Source of the DNA: Ampelocalamus luodianensis
Lineage: Eukaryota > Streptophyta > Magnoliopsida > Poales > Poaceae
Direction of reading: 5' to 3'
Length of the DNA stretch: 64,000 nt
Assembly (NCBI GenBank): GCA_036346255.1
Contig: CM070625.1
Span: 16,329,488 to 16,393,487 of the forward strand
Shown: positions 43,415-55,498 of the stretch, piece after piece
Position numbering within the stretch: the stretch's first letter is position 1
Layout: each line of letters begins with the position of its first letter
Notes under the pieces: model-generated
Seen by the model: the letters and a program-made list of their open reading frames with translations, nothing else
The model's database searches: none
Told to the model about the DNA's origin: nothing
Position numbers and translations under genes: made by a program

Positions 43415-44824
43415 CCTTGAAGGTTTAGCGGTGATCGAAGGTTCGGTAAGGTTGACTTCTCGCTCCATGGCCTTCAGATGACGTCTGGATTCATACGAAG
43501 AAGATCCATCGAAGATCATGTTGACAGTGTGCTGAGGTTCTTGGTACTCCATTTCTTCGTCACCGTATTGACAGGAGTGGACATTTACCTGCATAATAAT
43601 CTTCTAGTTTCTTTTACCAAGCACGACAATTGCGCAAGTCGTGTCCTGCTTGCTGGTGAAGAGGACACTGCTTCTTATTTTTCTTGTATTCATTGGTCGG
43701 GGCTTTAGCCTTGCCATGACCAGTATAATCTTTTCTTCCTTTGGTAAATTTTTCAGGAACAGCAAGAACCTCCTTATCGTTGGTTTTACCGTGTTTCTTT
43801 TCTTGAGGGCCTTCTTTTGCATCTTTTCTGTCCTATCTAAGCCAGATTGGGGGATTTTATCTTTTCGATCAATGGCCTCGTTCCACTCAACCGCTTCGCT
43901 AGGTGTCGCGTACTTGTCAGCCATGTTGAACAGCTCGATGATTGTTCGTGGGGATGTATAGCTAAATCCTCCTTCGGTTTCTCAATCCCGCTTTGAAGGC
44001 TTGGATAACAGAAGATTCTGCAACCTCTGGTATTGAGTTACGAACCTGATTAAATCTTTTGATGTACTGCCGGAGAGTCTAGTCAGACTTTGGCCGGATA
44101 CTGTGGAGCTCATCCTCCTTTCCAGGGCGATCATACGTACCCTGGAAATTAGCAATCAGAAGGTCGCAAAGCTGCTTCCAAGTATATACGGACCCGACCG
44201 GTAGGTTGAGCAATCATGATCGGGCTGATCCTTCTAATACCATAGAAAATAGTTAGCCATTACATTTTCATCACCACCAGCAGCTCTAATAGCGGTGGTG
44301 TATATCTGGAGAAATTCCAAAAGATTTTGGGTTCCATTGAATTTATCCAAATTAGTCGGTTGGAACCTATTTGGCCAACACACAGCCTGGAGCCCCGCGA
44401 AGAAGGCTCGACAACTTGTGATAATTTCGTGGCGCCTTCTTTGAAAAGGCGCCGGATTGTAATCGGTCGGAGACCGATTTCTAAGATTAGATTGTCGGTG
44501 CTCCGATATTCCGATTCGGTCATGGACGTTACTAGAACGCCTCCGACCGCTTGCCTGGTTTAGATGATGTCAAAGATCACTAGGTCCAAGCGATTGCTCC
44601 TCTCGACGAAGTGAGGGTGAGGATTCCTGGAACAATCTTCTCCCCTCATGACTTGTTGGTCGGAATCGTCGAGGTGGTCTTGGAATCAGTTGGTCTTCAA
44701 CTCGACCATGTTGGCCCCTGCTTCGGGAAGAATGCTGGGATGAAGTCATGATCTGACTTTGCGAGTGCCTTCGTTCCCGATATGCTTCTGTGCGCTTCAT
44801 AGTCTGATGGATAATCTCCGATAC
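43415..44824 (-). pseudogene. Element 1, middle and end of gag
   Basis: On -: MKRTEAYRERRHSQSQIMTS (44800 down), RPPRRFRPTSHEGRRLF, then LIWINSMEPKIFWNFSRYTP, GGDENVMANYF-like text and LCDLLIANFQGTYDRPG-like text at 44100-44280, and MADKYATPSEAVEWNEAIDR followed by a lysine-rich tail at 43604-43924. This is the Ty3 gag domain order, as in element 2. Several frameshifts and stops. It is bounded by two solo LTRs, each with its own target duplication, which shows it was continuous with 37516-39758 and 48348-49101. Confidence 0.82.
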
Positions 44825-44829
44825 CTAAC

Positions 44830-47800
44830 TGTCAGACTCGGGAATTAATACTCCCGGATCCTCTGTGCATAACTGAACTAGTCCCATGATCTGTAGCTAG
44901 TTCACATAGTAAACAAATATGGTAACAAAATCATATCACAACTTTATTAATAAATACCAACAGAGTTGATTACAAAGGAGGCTTATAGGCCAACAATAAA
45001 ATAAACACAGCGGAAGAAGAAGATGTAGCAGGGTCCAGTTAATCTGCCACAGGCAATCGACTGGGGAAGCGGCCTAGTCGTCGAGGTCCACATCGGTAGC
45101 AAAGTTCTTCTCCTCTGAAATTTTATTTGCATAAAGCAAGTATGAGCACAACTTCCGTGCTCGCAAGTTACACCCGTCAAATAACAATATGACATGCATG
45201 CATGGATGTAACAAAGGATGGCTTATAGGGTTATTTGTGCAAAAACAGCATTTGACATTAAATACATTGCTAAGTTCAAAAGCTCAAGTTTCGTAATATC
45301 TGAAATAAATTTTGAATTATTAAAGATAGTGTAGACACCAACCTAACACTAACATAAACACAGGTACCAACCCGGGGCTTCATCCCGTAAATTTTCTCAT
45401 GGACACCCATCCATGATCAAAACTACTTTACAAAAATATTTTGAAATCAAATCCATAGTCTAACTTTGAGTAGTTTCTGCTAGCATGTCCGTAACCGTGG
45501 ACACAGATATTCGAATAGTTTTACACTCTGCAGAGGTTGTACAGCTTTACCCACAAGAGATAATCAACTTGCACTGTCCGCATCACACACCTCCGTAGGT
45601 GTGCGACTAAGTGATTATCATGAGGCATTTACAATGCCCTATCTTAATGTATTTATGCCCGCTAAGGTTTCGCTGCCATTGGACTAACCATCCTCCAGGA
45701 GCCCCCTCTTGCGCTAGGTGGGACTACTGTCTGACCAACACCCACACCAACAATATAGCGCAAATGACACTAAGACATCACAAATTATTTAGCCGAATTT
45801 GTCCCATTCCAGACTTGTGGTAGTACGGTAAGGTGTAGCATTATGCGCTCGAAGACCGGTCTTTAACTGACTTGGGTGTCTTCCAATTAAAACCCTAGGC
45901 CTTAACCCTAACCAGATTAAGCCCGTGCATAAACCTGCACCCACCAATCATCCATTTCGCCCAAGTCCAAACTCATTTTCATTTTATTTTCCAAGTAAAA
46001 GCGTTTTATAAACCTTCTATGGTAAAACAATACCATAGAACTAATTTAAATCAAATTTGAAAGATTTGGCTAAAATTTCCCAAATACAAGATTTGTTCTA
46101 AGCATTGGCTAAGCATATGATTAATTTTAGTATCTTTTTGCCTAATGGTGACAAGGTATTCACGTTCAACAGTCAAATTGGCTATACAAGGAAGATTGGA
46201 ATAACTAGGTAATTAAAATAGGGAATTAAAATAATTGTATAAACATATGCATGCAGTAATAATTTAAAATAGAATATAAATAATTTGAAATAATGGGATC
46301 AATACGATCAAGGGTATAACTTGTCTTGCTTGAGGTGATGTTATTTTCCTAAACAGATCACCTCGTACTGAGGTGATGTTGTTTTCCTTAACAGGTCACC
46401 TAGTACTCACAAGTACTGTCTCCAGGAAGTCCAAGTATATAATCGAGATGATCATACAGTCAAAATCAATCCTCTTATGAGCTCTTCAAACGGCGTCGAA
46501 ATCTGACTCTCCGAAGTCGTCGAAATCTAATCGCGAGATAAGCCAAATTCAAATAAAATTCAAATAACAATTCAAATGAACTGCAAATTAAATAATTTTG
46601 GTTTAGTTAGCTAGATCTTGAATTTAGACAAATTTAGAAATTTGAATGGGCTCAATCGGAGTTCGGATGCAAAAGATATGGGCTTTGAAAGATTGGAAAT
46701 ACATAAAATGATAGAATTAGGGTTTTTCTGAATTTTGGGAATTATTTTTCTAAAGGAAAATAGCTTTATTGCGCAAGCATGACGTCAGCGAGGGAAAATC
46801 CTTTTTCCCGGCCGAATTATTTTAAAACCGAAAATGTGCGAGTCAATGACAGGTGGGCCCGTGGTCAATGGACGCGCCACGACCGATCAACGGTCCATGA
46901 TGGACTGGTTCATAGCTTCTGATGAGCGGGGTGGGGATGTTGTGTGTGCAAGATGACGTGGCGCTGACTGGGCATCCATATCACTGCCACGCATGTGGGT
47001 ATGATGTGGCGCCCATGTGGCAGCCACGTCAGCGTGAGGGCAAGGTGGCGCCTACGTGGCGCGTGCGTGGGAAAGACGTGGTAGTGCCACGTCACACCGG
47101 CGGGTGGTGGCGCACGGCTGCCGGCGGTGAGGGCACCAAACGAGAGAGGGGAGTGTGGGGATCGTGATGCGCTCACCCGGGTGGCCGGAGAGGGAACTGA
47201 AAGTGCGGCCGGCGAGCAGGCGGCGGCGCGATTAGGTCGACGGTGGCGCGGGCGATTGAGTGGTTCTCCGGCGGATCTAGTGCACACACGAGATCGGCGA
47301 TGAGGAGATAGTGCCGAAACTGGTGTCGTTGTAGCCGATGAGCCTTCGCCGGCGCCGGGATCGAAGAAACTCCGCGTTTTGGCTGCGCGAGGAAGAACTC
47401 ACAATTCGGGCGTGTAGGAGGGAGAGGAGATGAGGGACTTGGGGATTTGGAATGAGATGGAGGAGGAGGCCCCGGTGCGCACCTTTATAGTGCGACGACG
47501 GCGTGGAATCGACGTGGGGAGCAAGAAGCTCGCGCGGTGTCTTCGGCGGGGATTTGAGAAATTAGCGTGAGAAAGAAAAGGGAAGAGACAGGATCGGGCG
47601 CGGTATTGAAGGGCGAAGTGATTACCCCGAAAATCACGGGAGTTTCGGGTGATTTGCGCCGAGTATGGAAGGTCTCCCACGCGGCGTTAATGGCGGACTG
47701 GGAGCGATGCCGGGGAGAAGAAGGAAAGAGGCGGGGAAGAAGGGTGACGTGGGCGATGCGGGCCCACTTGTCGGTGGCAGAAAAGAAGGAAAGAAGGGGG

Positions 47801-48342
47801 TGCGCGTCCTGGCCGCTTGATCGTGATCCGATGGCTAGGATCGTGCACGAGGAAACCGGCGATGGGCCATTTGCGCGCGAGAGAAGATGGGCCGAACTAG
47901 GGTTTCGGCCCAAACACTATTGAGGGATTTCTTTTGGTTTTCCAATTTAAATAATTTGATTAAGTCAATTTAGCTTTAGAAAATAGTAAATAAAATCCAA
48001 AAGTTATGAGAAAATTCACAGAAATTCCCTTATTTATTTTGGACTTAATAAAAATAGTTCTAATTCATAATTGGCTATTAATTTTGCAAAATAAATTATT
48101 TTGGCTTTAAAATATTTAGGAAAAAGCTTTTAAAATCTCAGAAAATTCTATAAATTAATTAAATTTTATTTTTCAGATCAAACCAAATAAAACTTCAAGA
48201 ACTTCAAATAAATTTTACTTTTGACTTTTTAAAATTTCAAGAATTCAAATAAAGCAATAGAACTCTATCAAATTTCAGAAAATCCAAGAAAACAATAACT
48301 TTATTTTATTTTATTTTGGTAACAGCACTTTGGGATGTTACA
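44830..48342 (-). mobile_element. Solo LTR B, 3513 bp, TGTAACATCCC family, opposite orientation to A
   Basis: On + it starts TGTCAGACTCGGG and ends TTTGGGATGTTACA; flanks are CTAAC (44825-44829) and CTGAC (48343-48347), four of five bases alike. It is collinear with A along its length (for example ACTGAACTAGTCCCATGAT near 44870; TTCAAACGGCGTCGAAATCTGA near 46485 inverted in A near 41740). The GC-rich core at 46910-47930 has open frames on both strands that I do not accept as genes. No internal region. Confidence 0.83.
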
Positions 48343-48347
48343 CTGAC

Positions 48348-49101
48348 CTACAAGTTGGACAAAACCTGGAGTCGCTGCAGGTTTTGTATTGTTACCGAGG
48401 GTCTCAAAGGGTTTCGCGAGAGGGCGTCGATGGCTGAATCCCGATCTCTGGTCCGCCTTGCTGGTCCCTTACATTGGCCGGGCGAACAGCAGGCGGAATC
48501 GATGGACGCCCACCGCTTCAGTTACTCGCATCTGGTGCTTGACCGCTCGTACCATCTCTATTATTATGTGGTGGCGAGGCAACGTATGGAGGACCGTACA
48601 TGGCATTTTGATATGTATCTCCGATTGCATTGACCTCGTGCTTCCAGCAGTGATCCTCCGATGAGCTTCCGTCGTAATCGATGGAGAACCTTTCAGAGCT
48701 TCTGCGAGAAGCTTCCACGATGGAGAGCAGTCGGTGATCAGCACTTTCTGAGGTTTTCGTAAGGGTCTTAACCTGATCCGGCGAATTGCCGGTCATATGC
48801 TGAGCCTTATCATCCCCACTTTGTTTATGACCAGTGGGGGTTTCATTGATACCATCACCAGGTGTCGGTTGGCTCCTGGAATTGCTAGAAGCCGTCGGTG
48901 AGTATCTGTCAACCATGATCGCATCAAGGGTATATTGATCCTCGAGTTGCGATGTTGAATTTTTGTCGCCTTTTTTGCCGGTCGAAAAGAGGAGGATGAA
49001 GAGACTCTGTTTTCCTCCATGGCGCGGATGCATGCGTCCATGTCAAGGTTGGAGTAGTCCGCGAGGTCGAACCAGTTTTCTTCGTTCCAACTTTCCGCCA
49101 T
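48348..49101 (-). pseudogene. Element 1, N-terminal gag
   Basis: Start ATG at 49101 (MAESWNEENWFDLADYSNLD, then MDACIRAMEENR), about 100 bases after the PBS. The N-terminal signature matches elements 2 and 3. Then a low-complexity serine/threonine-rich segment with a frameshift near 48950. An open frame at 48518-49033 continues (IVEASRRSSERFSIDYDGSS). It is interrupted by solo LTR B at 48347 and continues at 44824. Confidence 0.8.
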
Positions 49102-49179
49102 AACCGCATGAGCGATTACAAACGGGCAATGGACAAAGATTTGATGAGCAAAGTAATTCTTTCAAGATTCCACGCAGCG

Positions 49180-49200
49180 CCCCCAACGGTGGGCGCCAGC
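49180..49200 (-). other. Element 1, primer binding site
   Basis: On -, TGGCGCCCACCGTTGGGGGC begins two bases after the LTR end GTCGACA. The same TGGCGCC class as element 2 but a different tail. Confidence 0.8.
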
Positions 49201-49894
49201 TGTCGACGATCAAGACGTCGATCTTACGAAAAGAAAATGAGAAAATGACGTGGGAAATCTAGGGTAATAATGGGACTGCTCCTTTATTAGTATGAACTGG
49301 GGTTTACAGGGGATGCCTCCTGACTAGATGATGAACTACTCATGTTTATACTGAGAGCACTACTTGTTATCTTATAATGCGAGACTTAAAACACGAATCT
49401 AAGGTCTATACTTCAGTCTGATGTCTGTGTCCTTTGCTCCGTCCATGCTCTATCTTTAAATAGCTCTTGAAGAGGTGGCAGTTACTTCTGGAGAAGATGT
49501 CTGATGTGAAGCGTCGCGACTGGTCGGAGTTAAATGACGGTTGATGGAGAGTCAACCGTTCGCGGTTGTATGTTTGTGAGACACACAACCGCATGGTGGT
49601 TGTTCATTAGTGTTTTAGGATAAGAAACGTCGTGTGGTATAGAATATGCACGTGTCCCATTCATCACACGGTAGAGAATATACCTAGAATCATTTCCAAA
49701 TATCAGTTCATACTGTTTACGAGCAGTTCTCCTGGTCGGGAGCTTGGCACAGGCCTTCGTCCAACCAGGGTACCCATTGTGTAACCTTTGGAATCTCTAC
49801 GACCAGGGGGTCGTGCACCTCAAGGGTTACGACCATGAAGACGTATGATCTGTTATGTATTAAAAATAATACATAGAGGTTTTAATCCTCGTCA
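49201..49894 (-). repeat. Element 1, 5' LTR, 694 bp
   Basis: On + from TGTCGACGATC to CCTCGTCA. Partner of 14886-15328. TATA-like CTATTTAAAGATAG on - near 49450-49464. It contains two neighbouring hairpins: ACGGTTGA/TCAACCGT (49537-49559) and GCGGTTGT/ACAACCGC (49562-49592). Confidence 0.9.
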
Positions 49895-51471
49895 AATATG
49901 ATTCTCCTGTCAAGCTCATCAATGGAAAGTAAATGGTTTTCCATGTCGACCACCATGTATTGGCACATTTAGTTGAGATGAGAATGTCATTGGACCAGAT
50001 TAACATGTCAATCATGAAATCGGCTGCTACAGATGACAAGTTTAAAATGGTGGTTGTTGCTTTTTTATTCTTGCTACTAGGGATTAGCATTGGGAAGATT
50101 GGCAAATGAATGTAGTTTGTGCTGTGTAATCATATTTTGTTTGTTTTGTGTTATTTGCCTTCTAAAACTTTTAGAGTTGAAAACCTAACTTCAGTGTTGA
50201 ACTCTGATTGCTCTGTGTTATATATTTGTAATGGCTGTGAAAAACTGAGTGTTGAATTCAGATTGTAATGACTCTTTTATATATGTGTAATGGCTCTGTG
50301 AAATTGAGTGTTGAATCCTGGTTGAGCAGTGCATGGTTCTGTACTATAGCTATCTAATGGCTATGAGAAATCTGGGGTATAGAAGGCCTGAATCTGCTCT
50401 GTAATTACTACGTGAGAACTCAAAAAATTGAGTGTTCAATTTTGGATGTATGCACTGCGAATACAATGACAGGAAGAAAATTCTAGCTAGGCATGGTTCT
50501 GGTAGCAGTGCATACATCCAACACTCAAAAAATGCAGTGCGTTCTATGTAATGGCAATGGTCTAAGAATATGTCGGGTTGAATCAGCCCCTGTATGATGT
50601 CAATGAGAAGCAGCAGCACATCATATGTTCTGTGTAATGAAAATCATATTTCTGGTGTTTGTTCACTTATGCCTCATTTTATCGAGGGTTTTAGATAGCA
50701 GTAGCAACACAGAAGCTAGCAGAATGCCAGAAGACAATCAAGAATCAGCAGAAATATACCACATCAAAGGTCAACATGATAGGCTCAATGGTTCACTAAT
50801 ACATTCAATACCACTGGATAGCTCATTACAATACTGAACTCATTACAAAAATGCACACATAGGAGTACTCATTTCTAAATGTCAGCCATTCTAGAGAGAG
50901 TGATGTAGCATACAGCAGATATGTCAGAACTATGCACAACTAAGAGCTAAAGTTCTGAAGTTCCTGGTTTTGACGGCATCTGAAGTTCTGAGCATCATTA
51001 AGAGCTCCAGAAAATTTCATACATAGTTTAGTATTGCAGAAATAAGCAAAACATGACAGCATTACAAAAATTTCAGACTAGCACGCATCCGAAGTTCTAA
51101 ACATCATTAAGTTCTGAACAAGGCAACATTGTGCACTACATCAACATAGTTCATAAAACAAAATGACAGGAGGATTTCAGACAGAATTGCAGAAATATGC
51201 ACAACATGATAGCATTTCAGACCAGCAGCATTTCAGATTAGTAGGATTTCAAATGTCAACACGACAGCATTGTGCAGTACATCAAGATAATTCATAAACC
51301 AAAATTACATCAAGATAATTCATAAAACAAGCCTCCATCACTCAGACATGAATGAACGTGCCCACTTGATTTGCCTCCATATTGAAAGCACACACATTTC
51401 GGATTTTGAGTTAGCATCTAATTATAGGAACCACATGTGAAGTGAAAGAAATTAAAATACTTCATTACCTT
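49895..51471. other. AT-rich flank of the FAR1-like relic, degenerate repeats, no gene
   Basis: No supported gene. At 50160-50330 three diverged copies of GTGTTGAAT...TGTAATGGCT occur. At 50930-51330 words such as GCATCATTAAG, GACAGCAT and CATCAAGATAATTCATAAA recur. A short frame 49984-50109 (+) ends in a hydrophobic stretch VVVAFLFLLLGISIG, looking like the last exon of a membrane-anchored protein, but no upstream exon is found. Confidence 0.45.
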
Positions 51472-51479
51472 ATTATTGT

Positions 51480-53078
51480 GCATGTTTCCTTAAAGGGCAG
51501 TTGCGGCTGTCATGAGTAATGATCTCATTGCATGTCCTGCACATCGAGCTACCTTTCCCTTGGACTTCTTCTGCTTGCTCTCCCCAGGCCGATTCCTCTT
51601 GCATTCCCTCTAGTGAGATTGTCAATTGCCAACAATATATCGATCTGATCAGGGATGCCATACCAAGATATGCTTCAACCTCCTCCACTCTACTTTGTTG
51701 TCGGCAGGAATTTCCTGGTTTATCTTATGCATAAACTTTTTAAGTTTCCCTCTCGCATTCTGCATGTACGGAAGTGAAGGTATAACTCGATGTATCAAAT
51801 CTTCCAAGTCATTGCGCATCTCCGAAGCCAACTTTTTAATTTCTTCCTCCGTGGTATCTTTTGGTTTTTTTCTCAAGAACATTGACATTCTCATCGAATA
51901 CAACCTCCCTCTTGCAATTTGCAGTCCACCTTTTCAAAACATAATGACTTAGAAGCTCATTCAGCAATGCACCTCGTAATACAAGGATAATGTGATGGCA
52001 AGAAATTCTATTGAGGGCCAAACAACATGCAGGAGCAGTGGACATTCATGGTGTTAGTACCACATGTGACTTTTCTTACCTTCTTGCTATCCTCATTCAC
52101 CGCTTTTACTTTAAGGTCACATACTTGTGTCGTGCTCTCAACAACACAGTTGTCCCTGACAGCAATAACCTCCTTCTATAATTTAGCGAACACCTCATGT
52201 GTGAACGCATCACTGCCATACAGCTGTATTGCCCATGGCGTATTCAACTAAGGCTTCGTGTGAAAGGTGGGATGGTCTTCTCTTAGCTCCTTTTCTCTTT
52301 GTTCATCCACTACAATGTTGAATCGGATCTAGAACTCAACCAAAGCATGTTTGTGACCAATAAAGCGATTGAAAAAAGAAATGACATTTTCAGACATTGA
52401 AATTGTTCTAAGAATTCCTACCAAGGGTATGTCCATAAAGTAAGCTGATACCCAAGATGCCTGAATACTATACCAACCAGCGAGCAACTCATTATCTTTC
52501 AAACCGAACTCATAAATAATAGTTGCTCACTGTAACTCAAATTCTTCGGGAGTTTCTGAGGGATACACATATGAATTGACACGACTATAAAAGATTTTGT
52601 TATCCCTCAAAACTGGCCTTATCTTAGTTGGAAGTTTGTTCAATATGTGTCACAAGCATAACCTATGCGTGCGAGTTGGGAAGACATACTCAATTGCCTT
52701 CTTCATAGCCACATATTCATCGGATATCATAAGCCTAGGTGCAACACCCCTCATACATCTTAAGAAAGTATAGAACAACCATTTGAATGTTTCAATTGTC
52801 TGATCGAGCAGCAATGCAGCTCCAAATAGAACACATCCTCGTGGTTATTCACTCCTATGAATGGTGCAAATATCATGTCATATTAGTTTGTATTATATAT
52901 TGTATCAAATGAGAGCAACTCGTCAAAATGAACATAATTCTTCCTACATGTTGCATCCGCCCAAAACACATGCACCAACCTACCCTTGCTATCAATAACA
53001 TAGTCAAAATAAAATATAGCATTGTTCTGGTTCTTTCTAGCTAGATTATCAAGGAACATATAAGTATCTGATGACTTT

Positions 53079-53125
<47 letters not shown>

Positions 53126-53480
53126 GTACGGTGATAATTTTGCAAGTCTCTCCTTGTGATCCTTCATTTGAAATCCACTCTCACTGACATGAAGATATCT
53201 AAATGCCCCAGATGTCCCAATGCTAGCTTAATGGCATGCTAACAGTATAGTCCTAGCCTTCTCATTTACTTGTTTATTAGAACATACCAAGTGTTGCTTA
53301 CTAGGTGAGACAAAATTATGGTTATGCACTTCCATTGAAGTCTCTAATCTAAACTTGATATTCCTAGTTCGTTTGATATCAACATGACCTCACACCCGCA
53401 CCTACTCAATTTAGACTCATATCATATGTCCTCTTCATTTTGACCTCCAACTTGTCCTTACCTTTTTTCTTCCTTCCATC
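51480..53480 (-). pseudogene. FAR1/FRS-like MULE transposase, broken
   Basis: On -, in order: DNA-binding region remnants (VHNHNFVSPSKQHL, ASIGTSGAFRYLHVSESGFQ, 53168-53330); core entry (FYFDYVIDSKGRLVHVFWAD, then NYVHFDELLSFDTIYNTN, 52883-53060); FAPFIGVNNHEDV, LFGAALLLDQTIETFKWLF, YTFLRCMRGVAPRLMISDEY and TRTHRLCL (about 52640-52870); SWIM finger (HCSCMLFG, ISCHHIILVL) with HYVLKRWTANCKRE (51900-52060); and a C-terminal CRTCNEIITHDSRNC (51480-51545). Frames change several times and stops occur. FAR1/FRS proteins are domesticated MULE transposases acting as transcription factors in light signalling; this copy could be a transposon or an FRS gene relic. A CT repeat lies in its frame. Confidence 0.85.
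53082..53122. repeat. (CT)n microsatellite, 41 bp
   Basis: About 20 CT dinucleotides. On - it is read in frame within the FAR1-like relic as alternating Arg and Glu between AKLSPYFE and SIKSSDTYMF. Confidence 0.95.
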
Positions 53481-53639
53481 CACATCCGCCATAATAGTAC
53501 CGCCTCCATTGCAAAACACCATTAACAGTCATCTGTTGTCTAATACGAACAGAGAAACCGGCAATATGCGCATATGCTTTGTAAAACTCGAGGGTTGCAT
53601 CATCGTCTTAAAAATCATCCCCACACTGCAGGCGTCAAG

Positions 53640-54995
53640 TCGTCATTAACTTCCGGTGGACGACGAACCCTACTGCAGTAAGGATGATTTAGCCCGAGAA
53701 CGACATTAATAATTCAAATTAACAAATTGCATTGTATACACATTCACACAAAACGAAATGTTGGCCGCCTTATGTGGTGGTTTTACACAGAGCGGTCTCG
53801 ACGAGAGAGTGCACATCGGCTATTTCGAGACTTGGCAAAGCTAGTGATCGCACGGAGCTGCTCACATTCTTCCATTGCATCCATGCGGCTGCACATCCAA
53901 AAAAAGATAATAAACAATCGACAAGACCAAAGAAACAAGAAGCTGGACAAGGAACACCAATTAAGCAAGAGAAACCTAGTAATGTGGGTTAAAAATATCC
54001 ATGTACATAACTACCAATAAACCGTGTAGGGACATGAAGCTATTTTTAGTTTCATTTCATATTTAAGGATATCAGCGACTCGGGAGGGGCTCGACACGGC
54101 ACAAGGGAGCGCAACGGGGAGGGGCTTGACGCAGCGCAGGGTGGCGGCACGGTGTCGACGCTGGGGGTGACAGAAACCTAGCACGGGTCGGATGTAACGC
54201 AAGAGGGGAGGACGGAGGAAAATTAAGTGTGTTTCAATCAGGGGTCTTCACAAAAATGTGTTTAAGCGAGAGGTGGGATCAGATCGTACATGTACATAGA
54301 TTTCGTATCGAAACGGATCAGATCGTACATGTACATAGTTAAAGCCATGATATGTCGCCGTCAAAATGGCAGGCCGACGGGACGCCTTCTTTTCTGCGCC
54401 AAATTTTTCCGACCACGTGTGCGCCGGCCCGACCTGCTCCCATCACAAATCACAGCGGTACCGCATCTCTGCCCTCCCACGTGCGGCCCCACGGCTCACA
54501 CTGACACATCGGCTCTGCCCCGGTGGGCCCACTCCTTCTCGACAGCCTCCTCTGCCTACTCGACACGTCACACGTGCGCCGTGCCTACGAGCAAAATAGC
54601 TATACTGTAGCCGTGAAGCGTTCATACATTGATTCATGCATAGCTGATAGCTCTCATCTCGACCCGTTTCTCTCTGCTTTGCATGTGTGGTAAAGTCTTC
54701 TCTCTGTTTCATTCTCCCGTGTGGTTTGATGCTTCCGTCTCGCGACAGGGAAAGTTGCACGGCGCTTGTGGCAGGCAGACGCCGCTCGGCGCGGAATACG
54801 GCAATCGGCAAAGCGGTTTTTATCTTTCGAGGCCCAAGGAAGAAGTCGTTTTACTACTACCAGCGCGCAGGCATGTGGATACGACATCAGGGTGAAGCGC
54901 CGGACGCAGGCACCATCACGTGAGGCAGCAGCGACCTGCGGCCACACACACCCGCACGGCCCTGCGTTTCTGCAAGCGGCGAGCGTTGTCAGACG
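53640..54995. other. No gene recognised; genic-looking GC-rich DNA
   Basis: Short frames on both strands only. From 54370 on it is GC-rich with words typical of grass promoters and leaders, but no protein or RNA family is recognisable. It is the target into which the hAT-type element 55004-58967 was inserted. Confidence 0.4.
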
Positions 54996-55498
54996 GCAGC
55001 GAATAGGGGTGGGCTGTGGGCATTCGGTTTATACGTTTTTTTGTTAGGTTTTTTGTTATAAATTTATTTTGGTTTTAGGAAGTTGCCAACATAATTAACC
55101 AACCAAAAAATATAAACCAAAATATTTATTGACAACTCAAAGTCGAAAATGATAATTTATACAAGGGGGAGACATGGGGATGTACCGGGGACTCATGATT
55201 CCTGCGTCCTCGATAGTGCGGCCGATGTGTGCTTCTTCCCTTTCTCTGGAGCTATTGGTTGCCTCTACCCCACGCCGGTTCGTCGCTCGCCTACCCGATC
55301 TCCCCTTCACCAGCTTGTCAGTCACCTCTCCTGGTATCCCCCTCGCGGCCTCATCACCCTCGATGAGTCGGTGGACTGTGGGCGATGGTGGCCTGGCGCC
55401 CTGGCGGCTGGCGGTGGCGGCTAGGGTTAGCACCTTGGGAACGATAGACGGGGACTCGAGAGAGACTCAACTCGAGTCGAGAGATTACATAGGAGCGA

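Larger units (their letters stand above)
14886..49894 (-). mobile_element. Element 1: Tat-type Ty3/gypsy retrotransposon with nested insertions
   Basis: Read on -, the order is 5' LTR (49201-49894), PBS, gag (49101 to 43415), protease and RT (39758 to about 37770), RNase H (to 37516), integrase end (19112 to about 18880), spacer, antisense gene (15674-18030 on +), polypurine stretch, truncated 3' LTR (14886-15328). It is interrupted by solo LTR B, solo LTR A and the block 19113-37515 made of elements 2 and 3. About half of RNase H and most of integrase are missing at that last interruption. Gag and pol carry stops, although the RT block is open for 398 codons. The right flank begins AATAT; the left flank cannot be tested for a duplication because the 3' LTR is truncated. 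Confidence 0.85.

Noticed and set aside
46910..47923. Open frames in solo LTR B on both strands
   Set aside because: Same reason as for A: overlapping frames on opposite strands, no domain.
52020..53480. Functional FRS transcription factor gene
   Set aside because: Several frameshifts and stops break the transposase core and the SWIM region.
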